Source of the DNA: G963676655 sp963676655
GTDB lineage: Bacteria; Verrucomicrobiota; Lentisphaeria; Victivallales; Victivallaceae
Assembly: GCA_963676655.2 (NCBI GenBank)
Contig: CAXXKX010000003.1
Location: 5,518,001 to 5,582,000, forward strand
DNA: 64,000 bases
Direction: 5' to 3'
A model generated the notes under the pieces. The model was not told the origin of the DNA. It made no database searches and worked only from the letters and a program-made list of their open reading frames with translations. Both the position numbers and the translations under genes were made by a program. Shown here piece after piece: positions 19,201-25,834 of the stretch. Each line of letters starts with the position of its first letter. Within the stretch, counting starts at the first letter, position 1.

Positions 19201-20591
19201 CTAATACATATGCCTGTGACATGCGCCGCCCCACCTCATATCGTTGGGGATTCCACTGGGGAAAACCCGAAACCACACTCGATGAAGATATGTATGACTT
19301 CAATGCGGCCCGGAAGCTTTTTAAACGCAAAAGCAATCGCATGGTTACTCTGTTCTATTCCTATTATGAAACCTTTACTAAATCACTCAGCAGTAAGTAC
19401 GGTTGTTATTTCCAGAGCGCCGACGTCAAGCCGTATGGACGTTTCTTTCTGAAGGAACTGGCTTTTGATGTCGCGGCCGGCGATGTCTGGCAGATTGGTA
19501 TGGGCGGCCAGCCGTTCGGCAGCTGGGGCCGTGATGCGGAGACGCGGGAATTTGCCCAGGCTTTTTCCGCCCTGCCGACGGAAGATTTTAAGACTGTGAA
19601 TAACCCGAATAATAGTATTACCGTGCGTTATCTCAATACAAAGAATGGGACTTATTTCTATGTGGTAAGTTTGGTATATCTGAACTCACAGGCTAAATTG
19701 CGCTTTAACGGGACGGTTTCTGAATATCTTGACCTGTCCACTGGAAAGAAGTGCTCCAGTGACACAATCGAGCTTAAACCGTTCCAGTTACGGTCATTCC
19801 TGATTCCAAATAAAGCGGTGGAAATTGCCGGAGCGGAATATCATTTTGCGCCGGAATTGCGGGCTTTTTATGTCAAACGCATCGCGGACCTCAAAGCCAC
19901 GGTAAAAGCTTTGGAGGCGAAAAATATTGATCTTTCTGCCGAAAAAGTCCGGTTAAGTGAAATAGACCGGGCTTTAAAAATGAAAAATTATCAGGAAGTG
20001 CACCGTCTGGTCTTTTCAAGGCTGATGAATCAGTTGTTGAATAAGATGCTGAACATCAAGCAGGTGGCCCGGCAAAGCGAAATGCTTAGAAAAAACCATA
20101 TCGCGGTCAACTGCGGATCAGGTGATTTTTACACGGCCACCGATGGCAGACTGTTCTTCCCGGACCAGAAGTTTGCCGATAACGCCGTTTACGGTTACTT
20201 CGGGAAAAATAAAAGTGTGGTAAGGAATATTAACGGGCTTAAAGATGCGGTTACCCCGGAGCTCTTCAGAACCGAGGCCTATGATATTGACGGATATAAG
20301 TTCCGTTTGGCAAATGGAAAATACACCGTCAGACTTTACATGAAAATTGGTTATCCTTCCGATTTTAAAGATAACAAGGTAATCTTTACCGCTTATGCCC
20401 AGGGAAAACCGTTGTTTGTCAAGATGGATATGTATAAGGCATCAAAAGGGGACTTTACACTGCCGGCAGTGAAGGAATTCAAGAATATTGATGTGAAAAA
20501 CCGGGAACTTGTCATTAAATTTGAAATACCGAAAGGTCGTCCTCCGAACCATCGCCTGTGTAATGCTATTGAAATTATTCCGGAGAAGTAA
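16275..20591 (+). CDS. Large exported LamG/TIM-barrel/malectin protein, putative glycosidase
   Basis: About 1,438 residues. A hydrophobic stretch near the N-terminus (ILPLLCGGLLIGPML) is a probable signal sequence. Residues ~30-200 look like a beta-sandwich (family-16-like fold or CBM). Residues ~220-410 are a LamG/concanavalin-like domain (RSWNHYAVTWDKTGAIRIFRNG). Residues ~720-1130 form a probable TIM barrel (FEGISIWLALWWNSLEAGYD, KFSRETGIKVPE). The last ~170 residues are a malectin-like domain (HIAVNCGSGDFY ... YKFRLANGKYTVRLYMKIGYP ... NAIEI). The start 16275 has AAAGGA eight bases upstream; an ATG triplet at 16236 is the alternative. I cannot assign a GH family; catalytic residues are not identified. 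Confidence 0.6.
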   Translation: MVSKINFNRAPGFARLNRILPLLCGGLLIGPMLRSETIFETDFTTAPPREKIKLARHSKIENGIMQIGRKEGKFYDMVEFKLKIATPFILSYRIRVLGFSQNDHHFGPVLRCVGDTSYSFGTRGGDNRGLFISKKQKIIRKVGFPGKCGKMAVGQDVRMTAVELRVDSGFAEMKVDGHSLGSVPLKFLPVEEICFYAYNSNIQVDDLKVVKLEKKETKDCEKTVFSADFNSGLDAVDESGRKITPVSKTTPRLVPGMDGKALAASRKNKFTGLTYNIGEIMGPDGAIMFWSSPVGRNFDTIRLLDKNDKERLTCRAMNYGYAIKLIRPDGSKYDFFSRGSKYMIHPRSWNHYAVTWDKTGAIRIFRNGLPYRPSNSWEPSIGHSSGLDFSDVRKIQIAANAGSLIDNLKVFRRKVPPAEVYAEFRKNSPLDVVIPDAVVQPEDHAAFNIEFAPGGTYTRPANPGPYFTGVKGELSLKLYPVKNKRIMDKDIKELNQPLSVDKSPVTVKFPVGKLPEGDYLVMWQIKFPDGRLMRRGILTQCRSFTPAQPASKAEVKPGKLIFEKKFSDAKDPSLIKHGAAINRKDGGLEIGPNKGDRIATVITGLGNYVQSPVIMEIEWPDDAARMMGIYVYLENAKGESYRDRLQGGIQAGLEYPNTGKHVVTRYIYWPQSPTVLFEVRTMARNFPAAINSVRVYAVDGEKLPKLAITRPAGLDYRKIGNADEDQTLGTTMARRSVKELMARICDYMDYTGQDTFHYAILRYYYSFFAFPETIGNGLVPGMPGDMGYVIDSLGKRGKKFVGIFNLSNIPEIYYAKVLEQNLMSKGMIMLNKDSYELESYDGVSGTPNIANPEVRKMAARYLLDFKAEMRKPNFEGISIWLALWWNSLEAGYDSYTVNKFSRETGIKVPEAKRYEFLTSSAVLPKWQKWRAGQVFAMIKELRKVMDEIKPSLKLYVMKRGKYDWDEELDKLIPQLPNTYACDMRRPTSYRWGFHWGKPETTLDEDMYDFNAARKLFKRKSNRMVTLFYSYYETFTKSLSSKYGCYFQSADVKPYGRFFLKELAFDVAAGDVWQIGMGGQPFGSWGRDAETREFAQAFSALPTEDFKTVNNPNNSITVRYLNTKNGTYFYVVSLVYLNSQAKLRFNGTVSEYLDLSTGKKCSSDTIELKPFQLRSFLIPNKAVEIAGAEYHFAPELRAFYVKRIADLKATVKALEAKNIDLSAEKVRLSEIDRALKMKNYQEVHRLVFSRLMNQLLNKMLNIKQVARQSEMLRKNHIAVNCGSGDFYTATDGRLFFPDQKFADNAVYGYFGKNKSVVRNINGLKDAVTPELFRTEAYDIDGYKFRLANGKYTVRLYMKIGYPSDFKDNKVIFTAYAQGKPLFVKMDMYKASKGDFTLPAVKEFKNIDVKNRELVIKFEIPKGRPPNHRLCNAIEIIPEK

Positions 20592-20678
20592 TATTATAAT
20601 GAAGTATCTGCTTTTTTTATTACCGAATCTTTATAATGAATACTCATATATGAAACTCTATTTTAAAGGATATGCAAA

Positions 20679-22049
20679 ATGATCAGAAGTCTCTATTCAT
20701 TTGATATTGGCGAGGAATTTTCGCAAATGCGTTCAGTTCCCGTTGCCATGGGATCAGGAAACGAAGATGCGGTGCTTTTCATCCATTCCCGCAATCCCAA
20801 TATCGATCCCTGGCATGAGGCGTTCAACTATGCCCGTGATACGCTGAAATTATCATTGTTCAGTCTGAGTGGGGAACTGCTTTGGCGACGTGATCTTGAC
20901 TGGGGCGTAGTTCCCGGCGTCTGGTATGCTCCGGTGATCTCTTTTGACCTTGACGGCGATGGCGTCGATGAAATCTGGTATGTCGGTAATACCAATCCCA
21001 ATCTTCCATTGACCCTGGATTACCGGGTTCTTGAACGGATCGATCCCCGGACCGGAGAGGTTACAGGCCAGTGGCCGTGGCCGAAATATCCTCTCGGAGA
21101 AACCATGTGTTTCACCTATCGCTATTCGTTGGCGGCGGGCTATGCCCATGGTCGGCCTGTTTTGATCACGGCCCAGGGAACCTACCAGAACATGCATCTT
21201 CAAGCTTACAATGATGGGATGTCAAAACGTTGGGAAATTCATATTCCGCAATCGGCTCCGGGCCCTCGCGCCAGTCATGTGTTCCCGGTTCTGGATATGA
21301 ATAATGACGGGATTGACGAATTGTTTTGGGGAGAGCGCATTTTGAGTATCCATGACGGGAGTGAAGTATTATGCTGCGACCGGGATAATTTTCATGAACA
21401 CTCAGACATCGTCGTTCCCTTCATCGATCCTGCTGACGGCAGTAAATATATCTATACGTGTCGGGAAGATGGCGGAGCCCCTCGCGTGGTCACCTACAAT
21501 TTCAACGGAGATATCGTCTGGACCTCGGTTGATGCCGGGCATATGCATAAAGGATGGATCGCGAATATCGGAGAGAATCGCCGGCGTGTGGCAATGGCTA
21601 TGCGCCTTGCCCTCGGTGCTTCCGGTAGTATGCTTCACAAGAGCACGCCAACCCTTTTTTACTTTGACGCTGTTACTGGCGAGCCGGTTGATTTCAATCT
21701 GCCGATTCCCGGATGCAACCTTATGCCCGTTGATTTTACCGGGGACGGCTACCATGAATTTGTCGGCACGGAAGGAGACGTCAAGGGTAAATGCTTTGAC
21801 CGTTGGGGAGTCGAGTTAGCCGATCTGGGGCAGGATGCAATGCAAGTTCGGTCCGGCAAGATCCTGCCTGCTCCCGGACAGCAGGTCATGCTGGGCTACG
21901 GCGCATCAAAAGAGGTGCGCATCTGGGGTGATGATGAAGCCGTGGACTTGAATCCGGATCCTGTTTGTGACCACTATCACCGGTTTATGCAGCATCTTAT
22001 GGGCTCCGGTTACAACCATGTCAACGCAGTTCAGTCATGTGGTATGTGA
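20679..22049 (+). CDS. Beta-propeller protein, PL11/FG-GAP-like
   Basis: A 456-residue protein with repeated calcium-loop motifs DLDGDGVDE, DMNNDGIDE and DFTGDGYHE, each at the end of a propeller blade. The arrangement (ERIDPRTGEVTGQWPWP, then GRPVLITAQGTYQNMHLQAY) recalls rhamnogalacturonan lyases of family PL11, which use an eight-bladed propeller to cleave pectin backbone, but the catalytic residues were not verified. No signal peptide from this start. AAAGGA lies upstream of the ATG. It sits between the LamG/malectin protein and a sulfatase. An FG-GAP binding protein without lyase activity is the alternative. Confidence 0.5.
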   Translation: MIRSLYSFDIGEEFSQMRSVPVAMGSGNEDAVLFIHSRNPNIDPWHEAFNYARDTLKLSLFSLSGELLWRRDLDWGVVPGVWYAPVISFDLDGDGVDEIWYVGNTNPNLPLTLDYRVLERIDPRTGEVTGQWPWPKYPLGETMCFTYRYSLAAGYAHGRPVLITAQGTYQNMHLQAYNDGMSKRWEIHIPQSAPGPRASHVFPVLDMNNDGIDELFWGERILSIHDGSEVLCCDRDNFHEHSDIVVPFIDPADGSKYIYTCREDGGAPRVVTYNFNGDIVWTSVDAGHMHKGWIANIGENRRRVAMAMRLALGASGSMLHKSTPTLFYFDAVTGEPVDFNLPIPGCNLMPVDFTGDGYHEFVGTEGDVKGKCFDRWGVELADLGQDAMQVRSGKILPAPGQQVMLGYGASKEVRIWGDDEAVDLNPDPVCDHYHRFMQHLMGSGYNHVNAVQSCGM

Positions 22050-22145
22050 GAAAAAAAATAAGCAGCCGGAGATGAAACTGAAGGTCGAACCGCAGTTTAC
22101 CTGCAAATTATGGTGAAGAGGCAAAAAATTAAAGAAGCAAACAAG

Positions 22146-23504
22146 ATGAAGAAAACAAATATTATCATCATTCTGGCTGACGATCTCGGCTATGGCGATT
22201 TGGGGTGTTACGGTTCAACAATCAATAACTCTCCGCGGCTTGATCAGATGGCGTCCGAAGGCATGCTTTTCACCGACTTCTATGCTGCGTCGCCGGTTTG
22301 TTCCCCGTCGAGAGCCGCGCTGATGACCGGATGCTATCCAAAACGCGTCGGCCTTGATTCCGGGCATGAATTTTGTGTTCTGCTGCCGGGGGACCCCATT
22401 GGTTTAAATCCCGACGAATTCACTCTTCCGCAAATGCTTAAAGATTCCGGTTACGCCACCAGAATAATCGGCAAATGGCATCTCGGGGATCAACCCGAAT
22501 TTCTTCCAACCCGCCATGGCTTTGACAGTTACTTTGGTTTGCCGTATAGCAATGATATGCTGCCCGACCATCCTGCCAACGATCATTTTCATTTTCCGCC
22601 GCTGCCTCTTATGAATGATGAAGACATTGAGGAAATAGACCCTAATCAGGCTTCTCTTACGGATCGCTATACGGCGGAAGCAATTCGATTTATTGAAGAC
22701 AATGCTGAAAATAAAAATCCATTCTTTCTCTATTTGTCCCATATGTATGTTCATGTTCCCATTCATACTCCGATGAAATATCTGGATGCGTCAAACAATG
22801 GAGCTTATGGCGCCGCGGTGGCCCATCTGGATAGCAGTACCGCATATATCCTTGACGCTCTGCAGCGTCTGGGTATTGATGAAGACACGCTGGTGATATT
22901 TACCTCGGACAATGGTTCTGACTGTAGAAACGGCGGCAGTAATGCGCCGCTTCGCGGAGTCAAGGGAACTACCTGGGAAGGCGGGATGCGTGAGCCGTGC
23001 ATTATGCGCTGGCCCGGACACATACCGCCAGGCACTGTTTGCCGGGATATTTGCTCGACAATGGACATTATGCCTACTTTGGCAAGCCTGTCGGACGGAA
23101 TTATTCCAACGCGTCATAAATATGATGGTAAAGATATATCCCGATATTTATCTGGGGAAAGTAATTCCGGTTCTCCTTATGAAGCCTTTTTCTATTATGG
23201 CGTGTCAGACCATACCCTGCATGCCGTACGCAGCGGTAAATGGAAATTACATCTTTTGCTGAATGAACTTTACGACCTTGAATCTGATATCGGGGAACGG
23301 CAAAATATCTATAAAAAACATCCGGAAATTGTTAAAAGACTTGGGTTATTAGCTGATAATTGCCGTCAGGAACTTGGGGATAATAATCTGGAAGGCATTG
23401 GCTGCCGCCCGGTCGGGCGCGTCCGTCATCCCCAGACTTTAACCTCCGTTGACCAAATGGACCCCATCATTCGTGCTATGTACGACCTCGACGATTTTTC
23501 TTGA
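22146..23504 (+). CDS. Sulfatase (type I, formylglycine-dependent)
   Basis: About 452 residues starting MKKTNIIIILADDLGYGDLG, whose Asp pair binds calcium. The activation motif CSPSR begins at C52; VIFTSDNGSD carries further metal ligands, and RIIGKWHLGD and KGTTWEGGMREP are typical of arylsulfatase A-like sulfatases. An ATG at 22110 adds 12 residues, but the family start is at 22146. No signal peptide is present, as in the sulfatase at 13797. Substrate unknown; neighbouring hydrolases suggest a sulfated glycan. Confidence 0.9.
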   Translation: MKKTNIIIILADDLGYGDLGCYGSTINNSPRLDQMASEGMLFTDFYAASPVCSPSRAALMTGCYPKRVGLDSGHEFCVLLPGDPIGLNPDEFTLPQMLKDSGYATRIIGKWHLGDQPEFLPTRHGFDSYFGLPYSNDMLPDHPANDHFHFPPLPLMNDEDIEEIDPNQASLTDRYTAEAIRFIEDNAENKNPFFLYLSHMYVHVPIHTPMKYLDASNNGAYGAAVAHLDSSTAYILDALQRLGIDEDTLVIFTSDNGSDCRNGGSNAPLRGVKGTTWEGGMREPCIMRWPGHIPPGTVCRDICSTMDIMPTLASLSDGIIPTRHKYDGKDISRYLSGESNSGSPYEAFFYYGVSDHTLHAVRSGKWKLHLLLNELYDLESDIGERQNIYKKHPEIVKRLGLLADNCRQELGDNNLEGIGCRPVGRVRHPQTLTSVDQMDPIIRAMYDLDDFS

Positions 23505-23582
23505 AAAGAGACAGGAAGTATCCTTCAAATCTGCTGATTGATTTTTTGCTCCACACGGGAATCGTTAAATTTCCACGAACCA

Positions 23583-23700
23583 ATCCCAATATTCTTCTTT
23601 GAGCGCTTTCGCTCCTTGTTCTTTGTTCCTGAAAATTGACGAAAATAATCCGTCAAATCCACTGATTGAGTTTTTGTACCCTAAAGATTACGCAAAAATC
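23583..23700 (+). repeat. Dispersed intergenic repeat, copy 1
   Basis: Contains CCCAATATTCTT, then TTGTTCTTTGTTCCTGAAAA followed by TTGACG...CGTCAA (a 6-bp inverted repeat), and TACGCAAAAATCA. The same words recur at 52489-52612. GAGCG/CGCTC at 23601-23614 makes a small hairpin followed by T-rich sequence that might terminate the sulfatase transcript. Confidence 0.5.
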
Positions 23701-23714
23701 AAACTTTTTTTCAC

Positions 23715-23786
23715 TTGACAGTTGCAAAATCATTGATGATATATTAAAATATAAGAGTAAGTTACCTTATTAAGTCACCATATTAA
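23715..23786 (+). promoter_or_regulatory. Promoter and tandem operator half-sites for the GntR gene
   Basis: TTGACA at 23715-23720 with TATATT at 23740 (spacing 19), or TTGCAA at 23722 with TAAAAT at 23745 (spacing 17). Immediately downstream are two 13-bp direct repeats, GTTACCTTATTAA (23761-23773) and GTCACCATATTAA (23774-23786), identical at 11 of 13 positions and ending 9 bases before the ATG. They are likely binding sites for the regulator itself. Confidence 0.5.
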
Positions 23787-23795
23787 GGATCATAA

Positions 23796-24893
23796 ATGCG
23801 TTGTCGAAAGAGTAAAACCAAAGCGGAATCGGTTACGGATGAATTGCGGGAAATGATTTGTTCCGGCAAATTTACCAGTGGGCAATTACCTAAAGAGAAG
23901 CAATTAATTGAATATTTTCAGGTCAGCCGTAAAACAATTCTGCATGCTATGAATATACTGTCCGAAGAAGGATTACTTCGGCGGGTGAAAGGCACGGGAA
24001 CTTTTATCCAGGGTAGAGATAAGTTTGGTGCAGCAGGAGATAATCCGGAGCTGATCCGGCGAATGGCGGTAATGGCGATGCCCCTTTACGGGCATTATTT
24101 CAGTTTGATTTCAGATGCTATTCACAGAGCCTTGCAGGAGCGTCATTTATTTGCCGTCTCTTATAATATTGAGGCGGATTATTTTGATAATTTAATTAAA
24201 CAGGCCAATTTGACCACGCTGTTGAGTTCGCCTATTCGGGGCCTGATGATTCATGGCGGCGGTTACTGGCGGAATCCTTTGCTGGAGGATTGGAGTAATT
24301 TACGTTCGGTATTTATTGACTATTTCGATTATGACGGAAGTCCGCCATGGTCGGCGGTTTTGGTTGACTATGAGGCTGGCTCCGTTGCCGCGGTTAGGCA
24401 TTTACTGCAGCAGGGACGGCGGAAAATTGCCTTTGCCTGCGGCCCTAATCGAGTTACCATTCCAATGTCGCCGTCACATTGGGCCAATCATCCCCGTCGG
24501 CAGATGGAAGTCGGATGTCGGCGGGCCGCTGGTGAAGGTGGCGCGGATTATGTCTATATGACGATTCCGGAAGAAGATGATGCTATGCAAATGGAATTTG
24601 CCGGGTTGATTGCCGCAGGCATTGACAGTGTAGTTTTTCAGACTGATTTTCTGGCCGTTCGCTTCTGTCAGTATGCACGCGAAAAACAAATACGTATTCC
24701 TGAAGATATCGCGGTAATCGGACAGTACAATACGCCATGGTGCCAGGAAGGTCCGGTTGAGTTAACCAGTATTGACGTTCGCCCCGGGGAATTAGGTCTT
24801 CGTGCGGTCGAGTTGCTGCTTTCCGGCGAGGAATTAATAGAAAAATTGACACCTCAACTGGTCGTCCGTGCGTCAACAAAATCGAAGTTGTAA
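23796..24893 (+). CDS. GntR-type regulator with LacI-like sensor domain
   Basis: A 365-residue regulator. Residues ~8-72 are a winged helix of the GntR family (ESVTDELREMICSGKFTSGQLPKEKQLIEYFQVSRKTILHAM, then LLRRVKGTGTFIQ). Residues ~85-360 form a periplasmic-binding-protein fold of the LacI type (AVLVDYEAGSVAAVRHLLQQGRRKIAFACG). This AraR-like architecture is typical of sugar-responsive repressors. Direct repeats in its own promoter and matching words upstream of the GH42-like gene suggest autoregulation plus control of the island; this is inference. Confidence 0.85.
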   Translation: MRCRKSKTKAESVTDELREMICSGKFTSGQLPKEKQLIEYFQVSRKTILHAMNILSEEGLLRRVKGTGTFIQGRDKFGAAGDNPELIRRMAVMAMPLYGHYFSLISDAIHRALQERHLFAVSYNIEADYFDNLIKQANLTTLLSSPIRGLMIHGGGYWRNPLLEDWSNLRSVFIDYFDYDGSPPWSAVLVDYEAGSVAAVRHLLQQGRRKIAFACGPNRVTIPMSPSHWANHPRRQMEVGCRRAAGEGGADYVYMTIPEEDDAMQMEFAGLIAAGIDSVVFQTDFLAVRFCQYAREKQIRIPEDIAVIGQYNTPWCQEGPVELTSIDVRPGELGLRAVELLLSGEELIEKLTPQLVVRASTKSKL

Positions 24894-25075
24894 ATGTTCT
24901 GAAAGCAAAAGTTAAGTATAAAATATAATGATTAAGAAAACAGGTTTTAATAAAAATAACGAACATGGAAGGATTATGTGGAAAAAGCGAAACTAACGGC
25001 CTTGAAAAATTTGATTTTGTAAGGAAAACAAAATTACAAACAAAAGGATTACTATCAAATTAAAGGAATATAATT

Positions 25076-25831
25076 ATGAAAGTTGTAAAAGGACAAAAAA
25101 ATAAGGGTTTTACGCTTATCGAGCTATTGGTGGTGATTGCGATAATTGCAATCCTGGCATCGATGCTGCTACCGGCATTAAACAAGGCAAGGGAAACCGC
25201 GAAATGCATAAAATGCGTATCGAATTTAAAACAGATCGGGCTTGCACTTGCACAATATGTCCAGGACTCCAACGGCATGATTCCAGGCTTCTGCCAGTCC
25301 GCGAGTAATACCGCGAACGCGGATCGCTGGTCGCCGCGCCTGATGGAATATACCGGAACCGCTTTGCCGTGGTGCTGCCCGTCGTCTCCGGCGATTAAAT
25401 ATCTCGCGACGATGAAAAAATACAAAACCGGAGACCGTTCAGCAACTAATATCCAGAATATTGTTTACGGTACAAGTATCGGGATAAATTCCATCGAGAA
25501 CAACCTCAGGTTTTCTTTTGAGTACAGCGACAGAATCATGGGGAAAGTGCGCAACGCGGCGACCTGCGTTTATGCCGGTGATACTACCGGGCTGGATACC
25601 ACTTTGTACCCCGGTACTGTCGGTCAGTCAATCGGAATCTACTTTACTGCGTCGGTCTATCCCATTTCCGGTGGCGGCCACAGTCTTTATCCGGCCCATG
25701 ACAATAGAATCAATTTCCTGCATCTTGACGGGCATACGGCTACGCTTAAAAAAGACGCCGTCCTGAATAAAGTTAATGATTTCAATGCAAGTGGGACCTC
25801 TGGCCTTCGATTCTTTACCGCGGAGAAATAA
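25076..25831 (+). CDS. Pseudopilin-like protein, prepilin N-terminal cleavage domain
   Basis: A 251-residue member of the same family as 7257 and 15441: basic leader (MKVVKGQKNKG), FTLIELLVVIAIIAILASML helix, ALNKARETAKCIKCVSNLKQIGLALAQYVQDSNG, and a C-terminal FLHLDGHTATL motif. Ribosome site AAAGGAATATAATT. Only three bases separate its stop from the next gene, an exported hydrolase-like protein, so the two are surely one transcript. This is the tightest pseudopilin-hydrolase pairing in the window. Confidence 0.87.
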   Translation: MKVVKGQKNKGFTLIELLVVIAIIAILASMLLPALNKARETAKCIKCVSNLKQIGLALAQYVQDSNGMIPGFCQSASNTANADRWSPRLMEYTGTALPWCCPSSPAIKYLATMKKYKTGDRSATNIQNIVYGTSIGINSIENNLRFSFEYSDRIMGKVRNAATCVYAGDTTGLDTTLYPGTVGQSIGIYFTASVYPISGGGHSLYPAHDNRINFLHLDGHTATLKKDAVLNKVNDFNASGTSGLRFFTAEK

Positions 25832-25834
25832 CCC

